DNA of 64,000 nt from Piscinibacter lacus (GTDB lineage Bacteria > Pseudomonadota > Gammaproteobacteria > Burkholderiales > Burkholderiaceae_C), in contig NZ_JAERRA010000001.1 of assembly GCF_016735685.1 (NCBI RefSeq), positions 1,922,001 to 1,986,000 of the forward strand, in the 5' to 3' direction. Made by a program: the position numbers and the translations under genes. Positions 35,421 to 46,603 of the stretch are shown here, in pieces. The notes beneath the pieces are model-generated. The model did not search any database and was not told the origin of the DNA. It saw only the letters and a program-made list of their open reading frames with translations. Numbering within the stretch: position 1 is the first letter of the stretch; each line of letters begins with the position of its first letter.

Positions 35421-37532
35421 TCAGCGCGGCTGCAAGGTGCCGGGCAGCAGCCGGGCCCCGCGATGGCGGCCCAGAAGGGCCTGGACGAGCGGATCGGCTT
35501 CGCAGGCCATCTCGGCAGCCTGCTGGCGGGCCAGGCGGTCGGCGGCTTCCCGGCGGGCCGGGCTGTCGTCGACCGGGCCGGCCTCGACGGCCAGCACGAC
35601 CGGGCGCTGCCAGTGGGCCGCCAGCGCGGCCTGCAAGCGCTCGATGTGCATGGGGCTGCGCAGGGATTCGCGGTCGATGCGCAAGTGCACGCGGCCTGCC
35701 TCGGGCTCCAGGTGCGTGCACTGGGCTTGCCAGGCCAGTTGACGGTGCATGGCAGCCACTGCGCCCTGTGCGATCAGGCTGTCGACCAGGGCGGCCCAGG
35801 CGGCGCCCAGCGGGCTGTCGGGCGCTGCGGGGGCATCGTTCGCAGCCGGGATGCGGGCAGGCGGTGCTGCGGCTTCGGCTTCGGCCTGGGGCGCGGGAAG
35901 CGCGCGGGCCTCGTCCTCGGCCACGGGCGGGGCGCCATGCCAGTCGGCTTCGGCGGCCGAGGGCGACGGTGCTTCGTCCGGCTCGGCAGCGGGCGGGCGC
36001 AGCGCAGGGGTGGCGGGCTGCGGGGCCAGGTCTTGGGCCAGCGCAGGATGCGGGACCTCGTCGTCCCACGGGGCCGGTTCGCGCAGGACGCGCAGGGCCG
36101 CTGATGCGGTGCCAGATTGCTTCGGCGCGACCGCGGCCGGCGCAGGGCGCGGGACGGCCGGCTCGGCCGGGGGCATGACTTGGGCGGTGGCCGCAGGCGC
36201 TGCGGGGCCCGCAAACCCGGCCGCCTGCGGCAGGTGCCGGGCGGGTTCGGCGGTCTTGGGGGCTGCTTGCAGGGCTGCGTCCGAAGGGGCCGCAGCTTCG
36301 GGGCGATCGGGCCGCGGCAGCGGCACGGGGATCTGGACGGCCGGCGGGGCCGGGCTGCGCAGGGCGGCGCTGGGCGTGGCGCGCGGCCGGGCGGCGGGCT
36401 CGGGCGCGGCGCTGGCACGCGGCGCTGCATCCGGCGGCAGCCGGAAGGCCAGGAAGCGCAGCAGCACCATCAGCAGGCCGCTGAATTCGTCGGGCGCGAG
36501 TGCCAGCTCAGCCCGGCCCTGCAGGGCCAGGCCGTAGAGCAACTGGGTCTCGTCGGCCGGCAGGCGGGCGGCCAAGGCCAGGGCCGCGGCTTGCTCGGGA
36601 TCGTCGGCATCGAGCGCGCCCGGCACGGCCTGCTGCACGGCCATGCGCTGGCAGAGCGTGGCGATGGCTTCGAGCATGCCCTCGGCCGACAGGCCCTCGT
36701 CGCGCAGGCGGTCGCAGTGCTGCACGACGCGGGCGCCGTCGCCCTCGGCCAGGGCCTCGACGAGCGACTCGGCCAGCCGATCGTCGACGGCGCCGAGCAT
36801 GGTGCGCACCTCCTCCTCGGCCAGCGCGCCATTGCCGTAGGCGATGGCCTGGTCGGTGAGCGAGAGCGCGTCGCGCATCGAGCCGCGTGCGGCCCGGGCC
36901 AGCAGCCGCAGCGCGCCGGGCTCGGCCGGAATGGCTTCGGCAGCCAGCACGCGGGCCAGGTGCTCGCGCACGGTCTCGGGCGCCATGGGCCGCAGGTTGA
37001 ACTGCAGGCAGCGCGACAGTACGGTGATGGGCAGCTTCTGCGGATCGGTCGTCGCCAGCACGAACTTCAGGTGCTCGGGCGGCTCTTCCAGCGTCTTGAG
37101 CATCGCGTTGAAGGCGGTGCTCGACAGCATGTGGACTTCGTCGATCAGGTAGACCTTGGTCCGCGCGAGCACCGGCTTGTAGACGGCGCGGTCGAGCAGT
37201 TGGCCGATCTCCTCGACGCCGCGGTTGCTGGCGGCGTCCAGCTCGGTGTAGTCGACATGGCGGCCGGCATCGATGTCGCGGCAGTGGTTGCAGACGCCGC
37301 AAGGCTGGTCGGTCACCCCGCCCTGCCCGTCCGGGCCGACGCAGTTCAGGCTCTTGGCGAGGATGCGCGAAACCGTGGTCTTGCCGACCCCGCGGGTGCC
37401 GGTGAAGAGGTAGGCGTGATGCAGCCGGTTCGAACGCAGGGCGTTGGCCAGAGCCTGCACCACATGCTCCTGGCCCACCATCTCGTCGAAGCGGCGCGGC
37501 CGGTACTTGCGGGCCAGGACCAGGGTCGTCAT
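35421..37532 (-). CDS. dnaX: DNA polymerase III subunits gamma/tau
   Basis: Clamp-loader ATPase and replisome organiser, 703 aa. AAA+ domain with Walker A GTRGVGKT (45-52), a four-cysteine zinc site (Cys64, 78, 81, 84), Walker [10 protein letters not shown] and SRC sensor (about 165). Domain III runs to about 360. A long Ala/Pro-rich linker (about 370-580) and the C-terminal tau region with alpha-subunit binding sequence (about 585-690) follow. No A-rich slippery heptamer was seen in the linker, so a gamma form by frameshift is not suggested. A TAGAAT -10-like box lies 7 bp before the ATG at 37532, which would give an almost leaderless mRNA. Confidence 0.95.
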   Translation of the reverse strand: MTTLVLARKYRPRRFDEMVGQEHVVQALANALRSNRLHHAYLFTGTRGVGKTTVSRILAKSLNCVGPDGQGGVTDQPCGVCNHCRDIDAGRHVDYTELDAASNRGVEEIGQLLDRAVYKPVLARTKVYLIDEVHMLSSTAFNAMLKTLEEPPEHLKFVLATTDPQKLPITVLSRCLQFNLRPMAPETVREHLARVLAAEAIPAEPGALRLLARAARGSMRDALSLTDQAIAYGNGALAEEEVRTMLGAVDDRLAESLVEALAEGDGARVVQHCDRLRDEGLSAEGMLEAIATLCQRMAVQQAVPGALDADDPEQAAALALAARLPADETQLLYGLALQGRAELALAPDEFSGLLMVLLRFLAFRLPPDAAPRASAAPEPAARPRATPSAALRSPAPPAVQIPVPLPRPDRPEAAAPSDAALQAAPKTAEPARHLPQAAGFAGPAAPAATAQVMPPAEPAVPRPAPAAVAPKQSGTASAALRVLREPAPWDDEVPHPALAQDLAPQPATPALRPPAAEPDEAPSPSAAEADWHGAPPVAEDEARALPAPQAEAEAAAPPARIPAANDAPAAPDSPLGAAWAALVDSLIAQGAVAAMHRQLAWQAQCTHLEPEAGRVHLRIDRESLRSPMHIERLQAALAAHWQRPVVLAVEAGPVDDSPARREAADRLARQQAAEMACEADPLVQALLGRHRGARLLPGTLQPR

Positions 37533-37587
37533 GGGCCGGATTCTAGAGGCCGCCCCCCGGGCCGCCGGCCGCGGGCGGGGCCGCGGG

Positions 37588-37593
37588 GATAAT
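37588..37593 (+). promoter_or_regulatory. Predicted -10 box of the PurM-like gene
   Basis: GATAAT (5/6 match) on the plus strand, 39 bp before the ATG at 37633, in the 100-bp divergent region shared with dnaX, whose own -10-like TAGAAT reads the other way at 37540-37545. No good -35 in either direction. Confidence 0.45.
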
Positions 37594-37632
37594 CCGCCGC
37601 TTCCGATCCCCTGCCCCGCCGCGCGCCGCCCG

Positions 37633-38763
37633 ATGAGCCAAGCCCCCACCCCCGCCCCGCTGAGCTACGACCAGGCCGGCGTCCAGTACGACCTCATCGA
37701 CCCGCTGAAGGTGGCGGCCCAGCGGGCCGCCGCAGCCACCGCGGTGCAGCTCGGCAAGCATGGCTTCGGCGAAGTCGCGGCCTCGCGCGGCGAATCGGCC
37801 TATGTGGTCGATGTCGGCCCCTTCTACCTGGCGAGCATCGTCGAATGCCTGGGCACCAAGGTGCTGGTGGCCGACGAGATGGCCCGGCTGACCGGCCGCA
37901 GCTGGTATGCCGGCATCGCTCAGGACACGATCGCGATGGCGGTGAACGACCTGATCACCGTCGGCGCCACGCCGCTGCTGGCCCAGGCCTACTGGGCCGC
38001 CGGCGGCAGCGCCTGGTTCAAGGACGCAGCGCGCGCGCAGGCCCTGGTCGAGGGCTGGCAGAAGGCCTGCGAGACCTGCTCGATCGCCTGGGGCGGCGGC
38101 GAGACCCCCGCCCTGGCCGGCATCGTCGAGGCTGACCGCATCGACCTGGCCTGCGGCTGCACCGGCCTGGTCAACCCCAAGAGCCGCCTGACCCTGGGCG
38201 ACAAGCTGGCGCCGGGCGACGCCATCGTGCTGCTGGCCTCCAGCGGCATCCATGCCAACGGCCTGAGCCTGGCGCGCAAGCTGGTCGAGCGCCTGCCCGA
38301 GGGCTACCTGACCGAGATCGACCCGGTCGGCCATCCCGGCCTGCGCTATGGCGAGGCCCTGCTCGCACCGACCGCGCTCTATTCGCCGGTGACCGAGGCG
38401 CTGGCCGCCGCCGGCATCACCCCGCACTACGCCGCCAACATCACCGGCCACGGCTGGCGCAAGCTGCTGCGCCATCCGGCCACCCTCACCTACCGCATCC
38501 ACACCGTGCCGCCCGTGCCGCCGGTGCTGAAGTTCATCGCCGAACAGGCTGGACACGACGCCCGCGAGGCCTACGGCACGCTGAACATGGGCGCGGGCTT
38601 CGCGCTCTTCGTGCCGGCCGCTCAGGCGGAGCGCACCGTCGAGATCGCCCGGGCCCAGGGCATCGCAGCCTGGGTGGCGGGCGCGGTGGAAGCCGGTCCC
38701 AAGCAGCTCATCGTCGAGCCCCTGGACCTGCGCTGGGGCGAGGACGACCTGCACCTGCGCTGA
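37633..38763 (+). CDS. PurM-like (AIR synthase-family) protein
   Basis: ATP-grasp-like PurM-fold protein of 376 aa, related to phosphoribosylaminoimidazole synthetase (PurM) but divergent. Matching elements: the start SYDQAGVQYD, MAVNDLITVGATPL (about 102-115), GGGETPALAG (154-163), LASSGIHANGLSLARKL and ITGHGWRKLLRHP. The usual SxDGVGTK nucleotide-binding segment is VECLGTK here (70-76): the Gly-Thr-Lys is kept but the Asp-Gly is replaced. This suggests changed chemistry or substrate rather than a plain PurM; it is close to proteins labelled AIR synthase-related. Monocistronic, followed by the SRP RNA gene. Canonical purM is expected elsewhere. Confidence 0.75.
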   Translation: MSQAPTPAPLSYDQAGVQYDLIDPLKVAAQRAAAATAVQLGKHGFGEVAASRGESAYVVDVGPFYLASIVECLGTKVLVADEMARLTGRSWYAGIAQDTIAMAVNDLITVGATPLLAQAYWAAGGSAWFKDAARAQALVEGWQKACETCSIAWGGGETPALAGIVEADRIDLACGCTGLVNPKSRLTLGDKLAPGDAIVLLASSGIHANGLSLARKLVERLPEGYLTEIDPVGHPGLRYGEALLAPTALYSPVTEALAAAGITPHYAANITGHGWRKLLRHPATLTYRIHTVPPVPPVLKFIAEQAGHDAREAYGTLNMGAGFALFVPAAQAERTVEIARAQGIAAWVAGAVEAGPKQLIVEPLDLRWGEDDLHLR

Positions 38764-38826
38764 ACCCGCGCGACACGGCGTGGGCCGCGCACCACGCCGG
38801 ACCGAGGGGGCATGCCGCCCCTCGCC

Positions 38827-38832
38827 TAGAAT
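38827..38832 (+). promoter_or_regulatory. Predicted -10 box of the SRP RNA gene
   Basis: TAGAAT lies 5 bp before the predicted first base of the 4.5S RNA. The -35 region is poor. Confidence 0.55.
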
Positions 38833-38837
38833 CAACC

Positions 38838-38937
38838 GGGACGGGCCTCCCCGCATGGGAGCGCGGCCAAACGGGTCAGGTGGGGAACCAAGCAGCCCTA
38901 ACTGTTGCGACCAGTGCCGGGGGTAAGGCTCGTCACC
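38838..38937 (+). ncRNA. ffs: 4.5S RNA of the signal recognition particle
   Basis: The conserved SRP domain IV is unmistakable: GGTCAGG (38874-38880), a stem capped by a GGAA tetraloop (38884-38887), then AGCAGCC (38891-38897), the Ffh-binding internal loops. The ends pair as GACGGGCC (38840-38847) with GGCTCGTC (38927-38934), 8 bp with one wobble, and TTTT follows at 38938-38941, serving as terminator. The loop-closing GG/CC pairs are the reverse of E. coli CC/GG, a compensatory change. Length about 100 nt. End points are approximate by a few bases. Confidence 0.93.
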
Positions 38938-39011
38938 TTTTCTGCAAGCCGGGCACCGGCTTGGCGGCCCAGGTCAAGCGCCTGGGGCGTGAGGGCGATG
39001 CCCGGCACGCC

Positions 39012-39088
39012 TGGCCTGTCCGGAGGGGCTCGAACCCCCGACCTGCGGTTTAGAAGACCGCTGCTCTATCCAGCTGAGCTACGGACAG
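39012..39088 (-). tRNA. tRNA-Arg (anticodon TCT)
   Basis: Full cloverleaf on the minus strand: acceptor CTGTCCG paired with CGGACAG (7 bp), D-arm from TAGCTCAGC, anticodon loop CTTCTAA with TCT, T-arm with GGGGGTTCGAGCCCCTC, discriminator G and encoded CCA (plus-strand TGG at 39012-39014). 77 nt. Confidence 0.96.
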
Positions 39089-39135
39089 GTAGTGGAACGT
39101 GAGTTTAGGGGCCCGCCCCTAGAATGCCGAGCCTT

Positions 39136-39212
39136 CGGGGTGTAGCGCAGCCTGGTAGCGCAACTGCTTTGGGAGCAGTAGGTCGCGAGTTCGAATCCCG
39201 CCACCCCGACCA
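39136..39212 (+). tRNA. tRNA-Pro (anticodon TGG)
   Basis: Acceptor CGGGGTG pairs with CACCCCG (39136-39142 and 39202-39208); D-arm TAGCGCAGC; anticodon stem ACTGC/GCAGT with loop TTTGGGA giving TGG; T-loop TTCGAAT; discriminator A and encoded CCA at 39210-39212. 77 nt. It is oriented opposite to tRNA-Arg, 47 bp away. Confidence 0.96.
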
Positions 39213-39233
39213 CACAACAGCTTGTCCCGGATC

Positions 39234-39256
39234 GGGCGCCACCGTGGCGCCCTTCT
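39234..39256 (+). terminator. Rho-independent terminator after tRNA-Pro
   Basis: GGGCGCC (39234-39240) and GGCGCCC (39246-39252) form a 7-bp stem with loop ACCGT, followed by TTCT. It ends tRNA-Pro transcription and faces the end of the convergent phosphoribosyltransferase gene. Confidence 0.7.
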
Positions 39257-39273
39257 CCGCCAGCCGTCCAGGC

Positions 39274-39795
39274 TCAGACCGTGAGCTTGTGGCGCAGGCC
39301 GTCCAGGCCCTTGCTGTCATAGGCCTCGAAGGGCTGATGGATCCAGGGGCTGGTCGGCAGGGCCTCGACGAAATAGTCCGGCGTGTAGACGGACACGCCC
39401 TTGACCCAGATCACTGCCGCACGCAGCTCGGTGATGGCCGGCAGGCCACGCAGGCGTTCTACCACGGCCTTGAGCGTGGTCCCCGAGTCCGCCAGATCGT
39501 CGACCAGCAGCACCCGGCCGGCCAGTTCGCCGCGCGGCAGGGTGATGTACTGGGCCATGTCGAGCCGGCCCTGGATGCAGCCGCCGCTTGCGCGATAGCT
39601 GCTGGTCGACATGATGGCCAGCGGCTTGTCGAGCACGCGCGACAGCACATCGCCGGGCCGCAGGCCGCCGCGGGCCAGGCAGAGGATCTGGTCGAAGTCC
39701 CAGCCCGAGTCTGCAACCTGCAGCGCGAGCTTCTCGATCAGGCCGTGGTACTCGTCCCAGGAGACGTAGAGGTTCTTGCCGTCGTCGGTCAGCAT
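39274..39795 (-). CDS. Phosphoribosyltransferase (xanthine/hypoxanthine type)
   Basis: Type I phosphoribosyltransferase of 173 aa, probably purine salvage. The PRPP-binding motif is VLLVDDLADSGTTL (about 103-116), preceded by the CLARGGLRPGDVLSR segment that binds the base/pyrophosphate. An unusual flexible loop segment SSYRASGGCIQGR is present. Resembles the Gpt/xanthine phosphoribosyltransferase group rather than orotate or uracil enzymes. Last gene of the minus-strand block; 48 bp after purA, consistent with a shared purine role. Confidence 0.85.
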   Translation of the reverse strand: MLTDDGKNLYVSWDEYHGLIEKLALQVADSGWDFDQILCLARGGLRPGDVLSRVLDKPLAIMSTSSYRASGGCIQGRLDMAQYITLPRGELAGRVLLVDDLADSGTTLKAVVERLRGLPAITELRAAVIWVKGVSVYTPDYFVEALPTSPWIHQPFEAYDSKGLDGLRHKLTV

Positions 39796-39843
39796 GGGGC
39801 GGGGCCAGCAGGTGAAGGGTGGAGGATGGCTCGCGTACCGGGC

Positions 39844-42395
<2,552 letters not shown>

Positions 42396-42422
42396 GGAAC
42401 GGTGGCCAGTGGTTGAAGCCGG

Positions 42423-42428
42423 ATTGTA
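42423..42428 (-). promoter_or_regulatory. Possible -10 box for hisZ
   Basis: TACAAT on the minus strand (plus ATTGTA) lies 27 bp before the hisZ ATG at 42395. It sits just after an 8-bp inverted repeat (42430-42437 / 42450-42457, GGGCGGGC and GCCCGCCC). No -35 is apparent, so this may be an internal promoter of the long operon. Confidence 0.4.
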
Positions 42429-42471
42429 GGGGCGGGCTGACAGGCCTCGGCCCGCCCGCCGCCCCCGGCGC

Positions 42472-42657
42472 TCAGCCGGCGGCCAGCAGCAGCAAGAGGC
42501 CGCCCGCCGCGAGGCTCAGGGCGCCGACGAAGCGGAGCTGGCCGTCGCGCAGTTGCAGCAGTTGCTGGAAGGCCTCGCGCCAGCGCGTGGGCACCAGCAG
42601 GGGCAAGAGGCCTTCGAGGATCAACACCAGGCCGAAGGCCCGCAGCAGATCGTCCAT
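42472..42657 (-). CDS. DUF2065 small inner-membrane protein
   Basis: A 61-aa protein with two hydrophobic segments (about 6-24, [19 protein letters not shown]; about 42-60, [17 protein letters not shown]), separated by a charged turn with [16 protein letters not shown]. This is the DUF2065 family, found next to hflC-hisZ in many proteobacteria (YjeT-like). Function unknown; the neighbourhood suggests a role with the HflKC membrane complex. Confidence 0.88.
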   Translation of the reverse strand: MDDLLRAFGLVLILEGLLPLLVPTRWREAFQQLLQLRDGQLRFVGALSLAAGGLLLLLAAG

Positions 42658-42674
42658 GGTGGGCCCTCAAACGA

Positions 42675-42697
42675 CGCCGGCCCGCGAGGGGCCGGCG
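42675..42697 (-). terminator. Strong hairpin between hflC and DUF2065 gene
   Basis: Perfect 9-bp stem CGCCGGCCC / GGGCCGGCG (42675-42683, 42689-42697), loop GCGAG. On the minus strand it is followed by TCGTTTG, so it may attenuate transcription between hflC and the downstream DUF2065-hisZ-purA genes. Confidence 0.45.
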
Positions 42698-42703
42698 ACA
42701 GGC

Positions 42704-43600
42704 TCATCGGCTGCGGCTGCTGCCGCCGCCGACCGAGGGATCCCGCATCGCGCGGAAGAAGTCGCCGTCGGGCTGCACCACGATCACGTCGCTCTTGCTG
42801 CGGAAGCTGGCGCGGTAGGCCTCGAGTTGGCGGTAGAACTGCGCGAAGGACGGGTCGCGGCCGAAGGCTTCGGCATAGAGCGCCGAGGCCTTGGCATCGC
42901 CCTCGCCCTTGACCTTCTGCGCATCGCGGTAGGCCTCGGCAACGATGACCTCGCGCTGCCGGTCGGCATCGGCGCGGATCTTCTCGCCCTCGGCCTGGCC
43001 GGTCGAGCGCAGCTCATTGGCCACCCGCTTGCGTTCCGACTCCATGCGGCGGTAGACCGATTCGGTGATGCTGGCGACGAAGTCGACACGCTTGATCCGC
43101 ACGTCGACGACCTCGATGCCGAAGGCCTTGGCATCGTCGCCGAGGCGGGCCATCACGCCCTGCATGACCTTCTCGCGCTCGGTCGAGAGCACCTGGGTCA
43201 CGTCGCGACGCGTGACCTCCTCGTTCAGCGCGGCCTGCACGATGGGGCTCAGCCGGGCCTCGGCATTGCGCACATCGGTGCCGGCATTGCGGATGAACTG
43301 GCGCGGGTCGCTGATCCGCCACTTGATCAGCCAGTCGATCACCAGGCTCTTCTTCTCGGCGGTGAAGATCGGCCGGGTCTCGGCGCTGTCCATGCTCTGG
43401 ATGCGCTTGTCGAGGAAGACGACGTTCTGGAAGGGCGGCGGCAGCTTGAACTTCAGGCCAGGCTCGGTGATGACTTCCTTGATCTCGCCGAGTGCGTAGA
43501 GCACGGCGAACTGGCGCTGGTCGACGACGTAGAGCGTCGACGAGGCAGCCATCAGCGCGATCAGCGCGCCGGCGACGGTGATACCGATGCTTTGCTTCAT
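42704..43600 (-). CDS. hflC: Protease modulator HflC
   Basis: Inner-membrane band-7 (SPFH) protein, 298 aa, which with HflK forms a large ring controlling the FtsH protease. An N-terminal membrane segment (about 5-24, GITVAGALIALMAASSTLYV) precedes the PHB domain (about 25-190) and the coiled region (EGEKIRADADRQREVIVAEA). The C-terminal tail ends DGDFFRAMRDPSVGGG. Start at 43600, 22 bp after hflK. Confidence 0.96.
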   Translation of the reverse strand: MKQSIGITVAGALIALMAASSTLYVVDQRQFAVLYALGEIKEVITEPGLKFKLPPPFQNVVFLDKRIQSMDSAETRPIFTAEKKSLVIDWLIKWRISDPRQFIRNAGTDVRNAEARLSPIVQAALNEEVTRRDVTQVLSTEREKVMQGVMARLGDDAKAFGIEVVDVRIKRVDFVASITESVYRRMESERKRVANELRSTGQAEGEKIRADADRQREVIVAEAYRDAQKVKGEGDAKASALYAEAFGRDPSFAQFYRQLEAYRASFRSKSDVIVVQPDGDFFRAMRDPSVGGGSSRSR

Positions 43601-43622
43601 GATGGTTCTCGGATCCTCGGGC

Positions 43623-44963
43623 TCAGCGGGTCTCGCGGTCGCGGCTGCGCTGCGGGTCCCGCCCGCGCGCATCCACCACCGGCGGCAGCACCGGCAGGGC
43701 CGGCATCTCGGCGCCTGGCGCCGAAGCGGCACCGGCCGGCAGCGCCGCGCCCGAGGCCTGCATCAGCTTGTCCAGCGGCAGGTAGAGCAGGTTGGAGCCG
43801 CTGCGGCTGTCGATCATGACCTTCGAGACATTGCTGTAGATGTCGCGCATCGTGTCCACATGCAGGCGGTCGCGGGTGACCTGCGGCGCCTTCTGGTACT
43901 CGACCAGCACCTGGCGGAAGCGCGAGGCATCACCCTCGGCCTGCGCGACGACGCGCTGGCCGTAGCCCGCGGCTTCCTCGCGCAGTCGCGCGGCCGTGCC
44001 CTGGGCCTTGGGAATCACGTCGTTGGCATAGGCCTGGCCTTCGTTCTTGAAGCGCTCGCGGTCGGCACCGGCCTTGACGGCATCGTCGAAGGCGGCCTGG
44101 ACCTGCTCCGGCGGCAGCACGCCCTGCACATTGACGTTCGAGACCAGGATGCCGGCCTTGAGTCGATCAAGCTGGGCCTGGATGGACTTGACCAGGTCGG
44201 AGGCCAGGGCGTCGCGCTGCTCATAGAGCACCGAATCCATGCGGCTGCGGCCAACGATCTCGCGCACTGCGCTTTCGGCGGCGAGCAGCACGGCTTCGTC
44301 GGCATTGCGGTTCTCGAAGAGGTAGTCCTTCGGATCCTTCAGCCGGTACTGCACGGTGAAGCGGATGTCGACGATGTTCTCGTCCTCCGTCAGCATCGAG
44401 GACTCGCGCAGGCCGGTGGCCTGGGCGACCGCGCTGCGACCGACGTCTACCGAGCGCAACTGGGTGACGTTGACCACCTCATGGCTCTGGATGGGATAGG
44501 GCAGGCGCCACTTCAGGCCGGCATCGACCGTGCTGCTGTAGCTGCCGAAGGTCATCACCACGCCCTGCTGGCCTTCCTGCACGATGTAGACGCCGCTGCC
44601 GAGCCAGAAGACCAGCACGGCCGCACCGATCAGGCCGGCACCGATTCCGGCGCTGCGCGGATCGGGCAGGCTGGGGCCGCCGGAGCCGCCCTCGGGCCGG
44701 CCGGGCTTGCCCGGGCCGCCGCCCTTGCCGCCCATCAGGCCGCTGAGCTTGCGGTTGAAGTCACGCCAGAGTTCGTCAAGGTCGGGCGGGCCGTCGTTGT
44801 TGTTGCGGCCACTGTTTTGCATCACGCTGGCGCGGGCGCGCCAGGCCATGCGGTGGAAGGCGCCTCGCAGCAACGCGCTCAGGGCCTTCAGTGCCAGGGC
44901 CGAACGGGCCGCGGGGCGGACCGGGGATCGGGCCGTGAAAGGTCGGACGGTATCGTCGTGCAT
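43623..44963 (-). CDS. hflK: FtsH protease activity modulator HflK
   Basis: Partner of HflC in the FtsH-regulating SPFH complex. 446 aa from the ATG at 44963. A Gly/Pro-rich N-terminus (GGKGGGPGKPGRPEGGSGG), one membrane segment (about 108-128, GAGLIGAAVLVFWLGSGVYI), and the PHB domain are visible. The start is uncertain: 44963 lies 3 bp after the hflX stop, without a clear Shine-Dalgarno, while an ATG at 44822 (399 aa) begins MQNSGRNNNDGPPDLDELWRDFN, which is the conserved part. The extra 47 residues are basic, which some Burkholderiales HflK proteins share. Confidence 0.93.
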   Translation of the reverse strand: MHDDTVRPFTARSPVRPAARSALALKALSALLRGAFHRMAWRARASVMQNSGRNNNDGPPDLDELWRDFNRKLSGLMGGKGGGPGKPGRPEGGSGGPSLPDPRSAGIGAGLIGAAVLVFWLGSGVYIVQEGQQGVVMTFGSYSSTVDAGLKWRLPYPIQSHEVVNVTQLRSVDVGRSAVAQATGLRESSMLTEDENIVDIRFTVQYRLKDPKDYLFENRNADEAVLLAAESAVREIVGRSRMDSVLYEQRDALASDLVKSIQAQLDRLKAGILVSNVNVQGVLPPEQVQAAFDDAVKAGADRERFKNEGQAYANDVIPKAQGTAARLREEAAGYGQRVVAQAEGDASRFRQVLVEYQKAPQVTRDRLHVDTMRDIYSNVSKVMIDSRSGSNLLYLPLDKLMQASGAALPAGAASAPGAEMPALPVLPPVVDARGRDPQRSRDRETR

Positions 44964-44966
44964 GGC

Positions 44967-46226
44967 TCAGACAGGGCGGTCGTGGGTGCCGGAACGCAGC
45001 GGGAGGCCGGCCGGCAGGGAATCATCATCAAGCACCGCGAGCGGCGCCGGGGCCTGGCCCCGGGGATCGTCGTCGGCGAAAAAGGGGCTGGGCGCCGGCA
45101 GGGCATCGGCATCGAGCACGCGCCGGGCAATCAAGCGCCGCAGCTCGGCCAGGCCTTCCCCGTCGCGGGCGCTGACGAAGATGCGGCTGAGGCGGCGGCC
45201 ATCGAGTTCGATCTCGTCGATCGCCTGGCGCGGACGCTGGTCCGCGGCTAGGCGGTCAAGCTTGTTGCAGGCCAGGATCTGCGGCAGGTCGGCCGCGCCG
45301 ATCTCGCGAAGCACACGCTGCACCTCGGCCATCTGCTCGTCGGCCACCGGGCTGGCGATGTCGATCACATGCAGCAGCAGGTCGGCTTCGGCCGCCTCCT
45401 GCAGCGTGGCTTCGAAGGACTCGACCAGGGTGTGCGGCAGGTCGCGGATGAAGCCCACCGTGTCCGACAGGCTGACCGAACGCTGCGCATCCTCCAGGTA
45501 GAGCTGGCGGGTGGTGGTGTCGAGCGTCGCGAAGAGCTGGTCGGCCGCGTAGGTTCGGGCCTTGACCAGGGCATTGAACAGGGTCGACTTGCCGGCATTG
45601 GTGTAGCCGACCAGCGAGATGCGGAAAGTGCCGGCGCGCTCTCGCGACTTGCGCTGCGTACCGCGCTGCCGCTTGACCTTGACCAGGCGCGACTTGAGCT
45701 GCTTGATGCGCTCGCCGATCATGCGGCGGTCGAGTTCGATCTGCCGCTCGCCCGGGCCACCGCGCGTGCCGATGCCGCCGCGCTGTCGCTCCAGGTGGCT
45801 CCAGCGGCGGACCAGCCGGGTGCTGAGGTATTGCAGCCGGGCCAGCTCGACTTGCAGCTTGCCTTCGTGGCTCTGGGCGCGGGCGCCGAAGATTTCGAGG
45901 ATGAGGCCGACGCGGTCGAGCACCTCGCAGCCCAGATGCCGCTCCAGATTGCGCTGCTGGGCGGGGCTCAGGGGTTGGTCGAAGATCACGGCCTGAGCCT
46001 GGTGGCCCTCGACCAGGGCCTTGATCTCGTCGGCCTTGCCGCTGCCGACAAAGAGGGCCGGGTCGGGCGCGGAGCGGCGCGCGGTCAGGCGCGCCACGGT
46101 CACGTCGCCCAGGGACTCGGCCAGCAGGGCGAGTTCGTCGAGCGTCGGATCGAAGGGACTGCCCGGACCGAGGTCCACCCCCACCAGGATGGCACGGGCT
46201 TCGGGGCTGGCGGTGGAGGCGCTCAA
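44967..46226 (-). CDS. hflX: GTPase HflX
   Basis: Ribosome-splitting GTPase of the TRAFAC class, 419 aa. The HflX N-terminal domain (FVGSGKADEIKALV, IFDQPLSPAQQRNLER) is followed by the glycine-rich GIGTRGGPGERQIE segment, a coiled linker, and the G domain (about 203-375): GYTNAGKST (207-215), DTVGF, and NKLD. The 150-residue N-terminal half binds the 50S subunit. Sits between hfq and hflK, the standard order. Confidence 0.96.
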   Translation of the reverse strand: MSASTASPEARAILVGVDLGPGSPFDPTLDELALLAESLGDVTVARLTARRSAPDPALFVGSGKADEIKALVEGHQAQAVIFDQPLSPAQQRNLERHLGCEVLDRVGLILEIFGARAQSHEGKLQVELARLQYLSTRLVRRWSHLERQRGGIGTRGGPGERQIELDRRMIGERIKQLKSRLVKVKRQRGTQRKSRERAGTFRISLVGYTNAGKSTLFNALVKARTYAADQLFATLDTTTRQLYLEDAQRSVSLSDTVGFIRDLPHTLVESFEATLQEAAEADLLLHVIDIASPVADEQMAEVQRVLREIGAADLPQILACNKLDRLAADQRPRQAIDEIELDGRRLSRIFVSARDGEGLAELRRLIARRVLDADALPAPSPFFADDDPRGQAPAPLAVLDDDSLPAGLPLRSGTHDRPV

Positions 46227-46296
46227 GGCGTGGGGCTCCGAAGACGACCTGCGACGTGGGGGCGCGCAGGCCGGCCGGCTCGGCGGGGCGAGGGCT

Positions 46297-46539
46297 TCAG
46301 GAGGCGTCCGTCGGCTCGTTGGCGTGGAAGTTCACCGGACGGCCGGGGACCACGGTGGAGATCGCGTGCTTGTAGACCATCTGGGTCACGGTGTTTCGCA
46401 GCAACACGACGTACTGGTCGAAGGACTCGATCTGACCCTGGAGCTTGATGCCGTTGACCAGGTAGATCGAGACCGGGACATGCTCCTTGCGCAGCAGGTT
46501 GAGGAAGGGGTCTTGCAGGAGTTGTCCTTTGTTGCTCAC
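46297..46539 (-). CDS. hfq: RNA chaperone Hfq
   Basis: Sm-like hexameric RNA chaperone for small RNAs, 80 aa. Sm1 and Sm2 motifs are present ([25 protein letters not shown] and [10 protein letters not shown]), with the short C-terminal tail typical of betaproteobacteria. Start is a GTG at 46539 giving the family N-terminus [14 protein letters not shown]; no ATG lies nearer. A weak GGA precedes it by 8 bases. Between der and hflX. Confidence 0.96.
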   Translation of the reverse strand: MSNKGQLLQDPFLNLLRKEHVPVSIYLVNGIKLQGQIESFDQYVVLLRNTVTQMVYKHAISTVVPGRPVNFHANEPTDAS

Positions 46540-46603
46540 GATATGTTCCGTGTTGAAGAGGGGAGTCGCGAAGTTAACACAGGGGGCTGATCCGCCCCCC
46601 GCG

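Noticed and set aside
35421..37532. Programmed frameshift in dnaX to make gamma
   Set aside because: No A-rich slippery heptamer or following stem was seen in the linker region.
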